Part shown: piece after piece, positions 1-5,487 of the stretch
How positions within the stretch are numbered: the first letter of the stretch is position 1
Layout: every line of letters begins with the position of its first letter
Assembly (NCBI GenBank): GCA_003645435.1
Contig: QNFD01000187.1
Coordinates: forward strand, 1-5,934
Length of the DNA: 5,934 nt
Origin: Gammaproteobacteria bacterium
Lineage (GTDB): Bacteria; Pseudomonadota; Gammaproteobacteria; GCA-001735895
Reading direction: 5' to 3'
The notes under the pieces: model-generated
The model's database searches: none
Told to the model about the DNA's origin: nothing
Seen by the model: only the letters and a program-made list of their open reading frames with translations
Position numbers and translations under genes: made by a program

Positions 1-746
1 CACTCTCGCTGTTACCGGTCGCACTGCGTGAGGGCGGTAACCCGACACCACCGTTGAAAGAGCGAATGAGCCTTAATAAGGTCTACCAGACAACCCCGCT
101 GGCGATTGTTGGCTGTATGTGCCTGGGCATGACCAACAGTCCGATGAATAACCTGATCGCGATCTATGGCGTCGAAATCGGGCTGGAGATTTCGGGTGCT
201 GTTATGCTGAGTGCGGCATTGCAAATTGGTGCGCTTGCCCTGCAGTGGCCGATGGGTTGGGCCTCGGATAAACGTGACCGGCGCAAGGTCATGATCTTCG
301 GCATGCTGATGATGGCTTTGTTCTCGGCGATTATCGCTTTTATGCCAGCCATGCCACTTTGGGTCTATGTCATCCTGGTTGGAGTTCTGGGTGGTTTTGC
401 GATGTCGATTTATCCCATCGTCCTCGCTCATGCCGGGGACTATGTTTCACCGAAACAAATGGTGCCCTTGTGCGCAACCCTGATGTTGGCATTTGCCGTG
501 GGTATGGCAATTGGTCCCCTCACCGGAAGTTATGCCATGGATGTCCTCGGTCCCGCGGGACTCTTTATACACACCATCTTTTTCTGTCTGGTGTTTGTAT
601 CCTTTGCCCTTTATCGTATGGCAAAACGTGATTCCGTCCCGCTTGATCACCGTCCGGCATTCGTGAATATGCCTGCCAGTTCTACCGCCATCTCTCAACT
701 CGACCCTCGTGCCCGGGCTGCCAGGAAGTTAAAAAAAGGCACCTGA
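1..746 (+). CDS. MFS transporter, C-terminal half (partial, 5' end outside window)
   Basis: The frame is open from base 3 to the TGA at 744-746 with no in-frame stop, so this is the last 247 residues of a longer protein. It begins with a hydrophilic loop (PVALREGGNPTPPLKERMS), which matches the central loop between the two six-helix halves of a major facilitator. Six hydrophobic segments follow, read as TM7-TM12. They begin near PLAIVGCMCLGM, SGAVMLSAALQIGA, VMIFGMLMMALF, WVYVILVGVLGGF, LCATLMLAFAVGMAIGPLTG and LFIHTIFFCLVFV. The loop between TM8 and TM9 (GWASDKRDRRKV) is the MFS motif-A repeat. The tail after TM12 is soluble, about 40 residues, and ends in a basic KLKKGT. The pattern resembles YcaD-like inner-membrane transporters, but the substrate cannot be deduced. 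The TTG near base 54 and the ATG at base 66 are internal codons and not starts. The gene runs in the same direction as ubiT, 161 bases further on, and no role in ubiquinone synthesis is implied. Confidence 0.9.
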   Translation, partial: LSLLPVALREGGNPTPPLKERMSLNKVYQTTPLAIVGCMCLGMTNSPMNNLIAIYGVEIGLEISGAVMLSAALQIGALALQWPMGWASDKRDRRKVMIFGMLMMALFSAIIAFMPAMPLWVYVILVGVLGGFAMSIYPIVLAHAGDYVSPKQMVPLCATLMLAFAVGMAIGPLTGSYAMDVLGPAGLFIHTIFFCLVFVSFALYRMAKRDSVPLDHRPAFVNMPASSTAISQLDPRARAARKLKKGT

Positions 747-838
747 CAGGGGCACTGGTTTGCACTGTTGCCTGAGCGTCATAGCCTGGTGCAGAGTGAT
801 TAGTCAGGCTGGCGATAGCATACAGGTAACATAGTGTT

Positions 839-844
839 TATACT
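839..844 (+). promoter_or_regulatory. Possible -10 box for ubiT
   Basis: TATACT matches the sigma-70 -10 consensus at five of six positions. It would place the transcript start near 851, giving a leader of about 57 bases before the ubiT ATG. The -35 is poor: the best hexamer at suitable spacing (ATAGCA, 815-820) matches three of six. No FNR-like palindrome was found in the 747-907 gap, unlike the ubiU promoter. The rest of the gap shows only a short direct repeat (GCACTG at 752 and 762) and no convincing terminator for the MFS gene. Transcription of ubiT by read-through from upstream is therefore also possible. Confidence 0.3.
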
Positions 845-856
845 TCTTCGGTAACG

Positions 857-871
857 TTGCCAGATTGGCAA
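857..871. repeat. Perfect inverted repeat in the ubiT leader
   Basis: TTGCCA-GAT-TGGCAA is a perfect 6-base inverted repeat around a 3-base centre, ending 36 bases before the ubiT ATG. It could be a dimeric-regulator operator just downstream of the predicted transcript start, or a small hairpin in the leader. It is not an FNR box: the arm sequence and overall length differ from TTGAT-N4-ATCAA. A chance match is possible. Confidence 0.35.
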
Positions 872-907
872 AACTGTACCAACGGGAACTTGTTCGAGGT
901 GATATCG

Positions 908-1381
908 ATGGCAAAACCCAGGCATTTATTTCCTTCGCTGCTGGCGAAGCCCCTTTCATTGATACCGGGACGGCTGCATGCCTCGCTTATCTCAAATGCA
1001 CTTAATCGACTGTTTGCCAGACAGATCGCCGATGGTGAGCTTGATTTTATGACCGGGCGATATCTTCAGGTAGAGGTAATGGATGCCAGTATTCGATTTA
1101 CCCTGTGTTTCGATGGTAGGCGTTTGCTGGCAGCCGGCACCGGAAAATCTCCGGATTTGATATTTCGCGGCAATGTGCATGACTTTTTACTGCTGGCCTC
1201 ACGCAAAGAAGACAGCGACACGCTGTTTTTTCAGCGACGCCTGAAAATAGAGGGCGATACCGAAATGGGCCTGGCAATCAAGAATTTCCTCGATGCCATT
1301 GAGATAGAATCACTGCCCTACCATCGACTGATGGACAAGTTTTTGAATCGTGGCGTGCGCCTGTACGAGCGCGTAACCTGA
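908..1381 (+). CDS. ubiT: UbiT, SCP2-domain accessory factor of O2-independent ubiquinone biosynthesis
   Basis: This 157-residue protein has a single SCP2 (sterol carrier protein 2) fold and is recognised as UbiT (YhbT). In E. coli, UbiT is the lipid-binding accessory protein that takes the place of UbiJ when ubiquinone is made without oxygen. It acts with UbiU and UbiV, presumably by presenting the polyprenylated intermediates. Diagnostic stretches are the N-terminal LIPGRLHASLISNALNRLF, the central FMTGRYLQVEV and RRLLAAGTGKSPDLIFRGN, and the C-terminal RRLKIEGDTEMGLAIKNFLD. There is no signal peptide or membrane helix, so it should be cytosolic or peripheral. The start is the ATG at 908, because GAGGTG (896-901) sits six bases upstream. 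The in-frame TTG at 857 would add 17 residues unlike the family and has no SD. The protein is a little shorter than the E. coli one (about 174). It converges on ubiV, whose stop is 17 bases away. Confidence 0.93.
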   Translation: MAKPRHLFPSLLAKPLSLIPGRLHASLISNALNRLFARQIADGELDFMTGRYLQVEVMDASIRFTLCFDGRRLLAAGTGKSPDLIFRGNVHDFLLLASRKEDSDTLFFQRRLKIEGDTEMGLAIKNFLDAIEIESLPYHRLMDKFLNRGVRLYERVT

Positions 1382-1398
1382 CCCATTTTATAATCCTT

Positions 1399-2295
1399 TT
1401 ACCGTTCCATGCCGGCATTACCGTTCCAGTAGCCGTTACAAATCGTGGTTGGCATCCAGCCTTCCAGTTCGGTATCGAATCGTTTGGGAGACTGTGGATC
1501 GCTTAATACCGCCGTGAAACGATCGATGATATCGATGGTATTCCGGGATTGTGGGCTGATGCGTAATACGTCGACACCCAGGTCGATTAATTGATCAATT
1601 TCGCCAAGCAGATTCATCGTTCGCGCCGACTGTGTCTGAATACCGTTAATACACAGGAAGGCCTCATCTTCTCGTGTTGACAGTAATAAACCATCTGGAT
1701 AATCGAGGCAACGAAACTGGCAGTCATCCTTTTGCAGATTTTCGGCGCGTGCGGTAAAACAACGGGCTGAATAGGCCAGCGGCAGTCGTCCCCAGGCAAA
1801 CACCTCGGTCTCCACGTTGTCGGGCCGATGTTGCTGAAATTCAGCCAGTTCAGTGGCTGAAAGTTCAACCGGTAGCGTCCAGCGAAGCAGGCCCTTTTCA
1901 CTGAGCTTCTTCAGGGTACGGCTATTGTAGATATTGACCGAAGGGCCGGTAACGAAAGGCTTGCCAAGTTCATTCAGGATTTGTACGGCGGCGATATCAT
2001 TAGCCTCGATCAGAAACGGACTTTCCACACAAAGTCTTTTCAATGCACCGAGTTCGGATGCCGCCTCCAGCAATGTCAGGGTGGATAAAATAACCGTCTT
2101 GCCCTGCGCCTGTAGTTGCTCTCCGATACGGATCCAGTCCTTGGTACGCATAATACGGCGCTTGGAACAGATGGTTTCACCCAGGTAAACAATATCTACA
2201 GCGGTATTGGCAACGCGTTGGTAAAAATCTTCGACCTGTTGTTTCGACCAGTAGTAGAGGATTGGCCCCAGGGCCAGTTTCGGTACAGTTGTCAT
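1399..2295 (-). CDS. ubiV: UbiV, [4Fe-4S] U32-family subunit of the O2-independent ubiquinone hydroxylation complex
   Basis: This 298-residue U32-family protein is recognised as UbiV (YhbV) and sits directly behind ubiU. In E. coli, UbiU and UbiV form a heterodimer needed to hydroxylate ubiquinone precursors without O2, with prephenate reported as the oxygen source. It has the family N-terminus LALGPILYYW and the tail WMPTTICNGYW. Cysteines at residues 43, 179, 192 and 196 reproduce the spacing of the E. coli cluster ligands (C39, C180, C193, C197), so an intact [4Fe-4S] site is expected. The start is the ATG at 2295-2293, placed one base after the ubiU TGA (TGATATG), which indicates translational coupling. 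No strong SD is visible. The frame stays open upstream to an ATG at 2364, but that start would overlap ubiU by 68 bases and add 23 residues with no family resemblance. The reading frame is intact, ending in TAA at 1401-1399. Confidence 0.95.
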   Translation of the reverse strand: MTTVPKLALGPILYYWSKQQVEDFYQRVANTAVDIVYLGETICSKRRIMRTKDWIRIGEQLQAQGKTVILSTLTLLEAASELGALKRLCVESPFLIEANDIAAVQILNELGKPFVTGPSVNIYNSRTLKKLSEKGLLRWTLPVELSATELAEFQQHRPDNVETEVFAWGRLPLAYSARCFTARAENLQKDDCQFRCLDYPDGLLLSTREDEAFLCINGIQTQSARTMNLLGEIDQLIDLGVDVLRISPQSRNTIDIIDRFTAVLSDPQSPKRFDTELEGWMPTTICNGYWNGNAGMER

Positions 2296-2296
2296 A

Positions 2297-3292
2297 TCAC
2301 TGCCATGGCCTGGCATAGGCACCCAGTGTGGTTTGTGCTCCCTCGGAAACCCTCTCCAGCGCATCTATCCATTCGACCTTCGTTTTGAAGTTTTCCGGGT
2401 TCTGTTTGGCAGTATCAATCGCGGCACGCAAAACACGCGTTACCTGTTTGACATAGGTGGGGCTGCGCTGTCGGCCTTCCACTTTCAAGGCTTTGACACC
2501 AATGCGCATCAATTCCGGTAATAGTGACAGCGTATTCAGACTGGTTGGTTCCTCGATCGCATACCCGGTTTTGTTTTCTACCTGATAGCGTCCTTTACAC
2601 AGGGTCGGGTAGCCCGCATTTTCACCGTCTGCATAACGGTCGATCAATACACCGTTAAGCCGTGATTCCAGGCCACCGGGTGTTTCTTTCCAGCGAACCG
2701 CACTGGCCGGTGAACAGGCACCGAAGGTGTTGGGAGATTGCCCGGTGGCATAAGACGACAGCAGGCAACGTCCTTCGACCATCACACACAGGCTGCCGAA
2801 GCCAAATACTTCAATATCGACCGGGCTATCCCGGATCACCTGTTCGACTTGTTTAACAGACAACACCCGTGGCAGCACCGCGCGCTGGATAGCGAAGTTT
2901 TCATGGTAGAAACGCAATGATGCCGGGTTGGTCGCAGATGCCTGCACCGACAGGTGAAGACGCAAATCAGGCCAGCGTTCCGAGGCATAATCGAGTAAGC
3001 CGATATCGGCCAGTATGAGTGCATCCACCCCCAGTAGCGCGGCTCTGTCCACTGCCTGTTGCCAGCGTTCAAAGCCACTAACCTGCGGATAGGTATTTAT
3101 CGCGACGAAGATCTTCGCACCACGCGCATGCGCATAGGTAACGCCCTCGGCGGCCCGTTTGTCATTAAAGTTAAGGCCGGCAAAATGACGAGCATTGGTA
3201 TCGTCCTGGAATCCGATATAGACGGCATCGGCACCGCTATCAACAGCCGCTTTTAACGACGGTAGATTGCCTGCCGGACAAATCAGTTCCAT
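2297..3292 (-). CDS. ubiU: UbiU, [4Fe-4S] U32-family subunit of the O2-independent ubiquinone hydroxylation complex
   Basis: This 331-residue protein has the same length as E. coli UbiU (YhbU). It opens with the U32-family signature MELICPAGNLPSLKAAVDSGADAVYIG, with a TIM-barrel-type core. Cysteines at residues 169, 176, 193 and 232 (in GSLCVMVEGRCLL, FGACSP and PTLCKGRY) fall exactly at the ligand positions known for the E. coli [4Fe-4S] cluster. With UbiV it carries out the ring hydroxylations that Ubi flavin monooxygenases perform aerobically. Despite the old 'peptidase U32' label, no proteolysis is implied. The ATG at 3292 has an SD, AGGAA (3303-3299), with six bases of spacing. The gene leads a two-gene operon with ubiV, one base apart. 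A near-consensus FNR box and matching -10 lie in the 95 bases upstream, so anaerobic induction is likely. There is no signal peptide, so it should be cytosolic. Confidence 0.96.
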   Translation of the reverse strand: MELICPAGNLPSLKAAVDSGADAVYIGFQDDTNARHFAGLNFNDKRAAEGVTYAHARGAKIFVAINTYPQVSGFERWQQAVDRAALLGVDALILADIGLLDYASERWPDLRLHLSVQASATNPASLRFYHENFAIQRAVLPRVLSVKQVEQVIRDSPVDIEVFGFGSLCVMVEGRCLLSSYATGQSPNTFGACSPASAVRWKETPGGLESRLNGVLIDRYADGENAGYPTLCKGRYQVENKTGYAIEEPTSLNTLSLLPELMRIGVKALKVEGRQRSPTYVKQVTRVLRAAIDTAKQNPENFKTKVEWIDALERVSEGAQTTLGAYARPWQ

Positions 3293-3333
3293 ATTGAATT
3301 CCTGAATGAATGGGTACGGCCAATAAGGCGATT

Positions 3334-3339
3334 ATTATC
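3334..3339 (-). promoter_or_regulatory. Predicted -10 box of the ubiUV promoter
   Basis: On the minus strand the hexamer is GATAAT, preceded by T (TGATAAT), matching five of six -10 consensus bases. The transcript would start near 3327, giving a 35-base leader that holds the ubiU SD. The hexamer 17 bases upstream (AGGAGC, 3362-3357) is a poor -35, as expected for an activator-dependent promoter. Confidence 0.6.
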
Positions 3340-3361
3340 AGCCCGGTTCGGGGCCGGCTCC

Positions 3362-3375
3362 TTGACCTCGATCAA
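3362..3375 (-). promoter_or_regulatory. FNR/Anr-type binding site upstream of ubiUV
   Basis: The minus strand reads TTGATCGAGGTCAA. Against the FNR consensus TTGAT-N4-ATCAA this matches nine of the ten defined bases. Its centre (3368.5) lies about 41.5 bases upstream of the start predicted from the GATAAT box, the classical class II position for FNR activation. It sits between the dioxygenase stop (3388) and ubiU (3292), so it is positioned to serve ubiUV. CRP recognises a related but longer site (TGTGA arms), which this does not match. In E. coli, ubiUV is known to be FNR-controlled, which supports the reading. Confidence 0.8.
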
Positions 3376-3387
3376 TTTAACGCTAGT

Positions 3388-4278
3388 TCAGAGCGCTACC
3401 CGATCAAAGTAGCGCAGACGATATAACAGTCTTGGTGCTTTACTGTCGTCATTGAATCCTGAGCGGTCATGCAGGACATTGTTACTGATCAGACCCTGGC
3501 CGGATTGCAGGGTAGCACGGTAGATAAAGGGTGAATCTGCACGAAGGATTTCGTCCAATACGCTTACCGCTTGCTGTGTGAGGGCGTCTTCGCGCCAGAT
3601 AACATTGCGCTTGCGCGCCGTATAGCGCATATGTAACGTGCCGCTAGCCCCGGCCATAAAAACCGGCCCGCTGCGATCGGGTCGATTGACCCTCTCGTCA
3701 ACGCGGTTCTCCGGGATGATCATCACATCTTCATGCATCAAGGCTTCGATCAGGGCAGGGTCGCGATCACGTATGAGGATATAGGCGATCTCATGATCCA
3801 TTAGCGCATTCTCTCCCCCTTCGGCAGCTGCTCTAACGCAATGTAGCTGTAGTCCGTATATCTGCCGCGATAGTTCATTGTAGTAACCGTCCGTATGCCA
3901 GTGGATGGGGCGGTTGGTGTAGGGAATATAGTGCTTGTGCCACTGGTCATTCTTGACTTCCAGCGAGGTGATACCATCGTTATCTGCGCCGGTATTGCTA
4001 TCCAGCGATATCAATCCGAATTGAGCGCCTAGTTGACGTGGAATCGTTTTATCCGGGTCGTCTCCGCCTGGCCCGGCAAATATAACCATATTGGATTTGC
4101 GCAGGCGCTGCAGCATCGCTTCGTGCTCAGCCGGGCTGAGTTGAGCAGGGTCCCTGATCTCAACAATCAGTTGCTCGATACCGGTTGGGTAGTCCAGCAA
4201 CTTCTGTTCCCGCCATTGCTGGTAGGCGGATTCATTGTCCAGGTCATATTGCGGTAGCAACCGATTAAACAAACTCAT
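3388..4278 (-). CDS. TauD/TfdA-family Fe(II)/2-oxoglutarate-dependent dioxygenase, substrate unknown
   Basis: This 296-residue protein resembles the TauD/TfdA clan of non-haem iron oxygenases. These use O2 and 2-oxoglutarate to oxidise a small substrate, releasing succinate and CO2. The iron facial triad is visible as H128-x-D130 in HWHTDGYYN and the distal H270 in SNNVLHDRSGF. Arginines R283 and R287 (APRLLYRLRYF) are candidates for binding 2-oxoglutarate. The region near residues 60-90 (SNMVIFAGPGGDDPDKTIPRQLGAQFG) matches the part of the family where substrate-side residues lie. There is no signal peptide or membrane helix, so it should be cytosolic. The ATG at 4278 has only a weak SD. It follows the cysteine desulfurase by 59 bases. 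A weak promoter is conceivable there (TTGTCG, then GATAAA after 16 bases on the minus strand), so membership of the upstream operon is uncertain. The substrate cannot be named: taurine is only one family substrate, and no sulfonate genes are nearby. Confidence 0.85.
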   Translation of the reverse strand: MSLFNRLLPQYDLDNESAYQQWREQKLLDYPTGIEQLIVEIRDPAQLSPAEHEAMLQRLRKSNMVIFAGPGGDDPDKTIPRQLGAQFGLISLDSNTGADNDGITSLEVKNDQWHKHYIPYTNRPIHWHTDGYYNELSRQIYGLQLHCVRAAAEGGENALMDHEIAYILIRDRDPALIEALMHEDVMIIPENRVDERVNRPDRSGPVFMAGASGTLHMRYTARKRNVIWREDALTQQAVSVLDEILRADSPFIYRATLQSGQGLISNNVLHDRSGFNDDSKAPRLLYRLRYFDRVAL

Positions 4279-4337
4279 CTCAATATTCTGCCAGGTTCCT
4301 TGAGCTTTATCTTTACCGTATGGATACCGACAAGTGT

Positions 4338-5477
4338 CTACTTTACGTTTGCTTGCCAGGCGCTAATTAGCGCTTTGGCTGCACGTTCAATCTCTGTATC
4401 GGTGGTGGGTGTGCCAATCGATAAACGTACCGCGCCGCGCGCCCGCTCTGTTTCAATCCCCATCGCACCCAGCACACCGCTCACCGCATCGCTTTCTTCG
4501 TGACAGGCGGAGCCGACCGAGGCGGCCACCTCGGCTGCCGCATGCACCAACAAATCCCGACCATCCACGTCCGGGAACGAGATATTAAGGGTGTTTGGCA
4601 ATCGCTGTTCGGGGTGACCATTCAACACAAGTCCGGGAATAGCCTCGGCAAGCCGTGTGTGTAACTGGTCACGCAACTGGCGTAGCTGTTGTGTATGCCC
4701 GGATTGACGTTCGCTGGCAATGCGAGCTGCCTCACCCATGCCCGCAATGGCTGGTACATTCTCGGTACCTGGCCGCAACCCGGCTTCGTGACCGGCGCCC
4801 ACCAACACCGGTTGCAGCGGTGTGCCGCGGCGCACATAAAGTACGCCTACGCCCTTGGTGGCATAGAATTTGTGCCCGGCCAGGCTAAGAAGATCGACGC
4901 CGAGATCGTTGACTGAAACCGGAATTTTGCTCGCTGATTGCGCCGCGTCGGTATGTAACAGGATGCCTCGCGGCCTGGTGATGGCGGAAATCTCCTCAAT
5001 GGGCTGAATCGTGCCGACCTCGTTATTGGCGTGCATGATGGAAACCAGAACCGTATCATCGCGCAGAGCAGTAGACAGCCTGGCGGGGTCGACCAGGCCA
5101 TGCTCATCTACCGGAATCACGGTTACTTCCCAGCCATCGTCGGCAAGGCGACGAAACGGTTGCTCTACGGCTGGGTGTTCAACCGCGCTCGTGATCAGAT
5201 GTCGGCCCTTGTCACGCAGCGCACGGGCGGCGCCACGAATGGCCAGGTTATTGGCCTCGGTGGCGCAGCCGGTAAAAACGATTTCGTCAACTTGCGCGCC
5301 GATCAATTCAGCCACCTGTGCACGTGCCCGCTCGACTGCCGCATGGGCGTTACGACCGTATACATGGGTGGACGAAGGGTTGCCAAAGTGCTGATGCAGG
5401 TAGGGGTCGATAGCATCCGCGACCAGGGGGTCAACCGGTGTGGTGGCGTTGTAGTCGAGGTAGATGGGTGCGTTCAT
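4338..5477 (-). CDS. Group I (NifS/IscS-like) PLP-dependent cysteine desulfurase
   Basis: This 379-residue aminotransferase class V enzyme would take sulfur from cysteine, yielding alanine and an enzyme-bound persulfide. The sulfur could serve Fe-S clusters, thiolated tRNA or cofactors. It starts with the family signature IYLDYNATTPVDP. The PLP-site residues are H101, D177 and Q180, with the Schiff-base lysine K203 in SLAGHKFYATKGVG. The persulfide cysteine is C325 in VGSACHEESD. Each lies exactly three residues before its E. coli IscS counterpart (H104, D180, Q183, K206, C328), so the catalytic core is intact. The protein is about 25 residues shorter than IscS and lacks its C-terminal extension. 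The active-site loop reads CHEESDAVSGVL in place of the IscS CTSASLEPSYVL. No iscR, iscU, iscA or sufE lies alongside, so it is not the housekeeping isc operon. The ATG at 5477 has a good SD, GAGGAA (5487-5482), which begins directly after the stop of the upstream gene 10 bases away, so the two are likely co-transcribed. Confidence 0.93.
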   Translation of the reverse strand: MNAPIYLDYNATTPVDPLVADAIDPYLHQHFGNPSSTHVYGRNAHAAVERARAQVAELIGAQVDEIVFTGCATEANNLAIRGAARALRDKGRHLITSAVEHPAVEQPFRRLADDGWEVTVIPVDEHGLVDPARLSTALRDDTVLVSIMHANNEVGTIQPIEEISAITRPRGILLHTDAAQSASKIPVSVNDLGVDLLSLAGHKFYATKGVGVLYVRRGTPLQPVLVGAGHEAGLRPGTENVPAIAGMGEAARIASERQSGHTQQLRQLRDQLHTRLAEAIPGLVLNGHPEQRLPNTLNISFPDVDGRDLLVHAAAEVAASVGSACHEESDAVSGVLGAMGIETERARGAVRLSIGTPTTDTEIERAAKALISAWQANVK

Positions 5478-5487
5478 TTAATTCCTC

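Noticed and set aside
12..431. 139-residue open frame antisense to the transporter
   Set aside because: Its composition is low-complexity and rich in H, Q, R and N, it has no recognisable motif, and the opposite strand encodes clear transmembrane helices.
752..767. GCACTG direct repeat after the transporter gene
   Set aside because: A six-base repeat at ten-base spacing is easily chance, with no further copies nearby and no associated promoter elements.
857..907. In-frame TTG at 857 as an earlier start for ubiT
   Set aside because: It has no SD, the added 17 residues do not resemble the family, and the ATG at 908 has GAGGTG six bases upstream. The TTG also belongs to the palindrome.
1382..1398. 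Bidirectional terminator between ubiT and ubiV
   Set aside because: The 17 bases are AT-rich but form no stem with a T-run on either strand.
2296..2364. Upstream in-frame ATGs (2364 and 2316) as the ubiV start
   Set aside because: They lie inside the end of ubiU and add residues unlike UbiV. The ATG at 2295 sits one base after the ubiU stop and gives the expected N-terminus.
3341..3360. GC-rich imperfect hairpin (AGCCCGG / CCGGCTC) as a terminator after the dioxygenase gene
   Set aside because: The stem has a bulge and no T-run follows on the minus strand. The stretch also falls between the FNR box and -10 of the ubiU promoter, where its sequence is explained as spacer.
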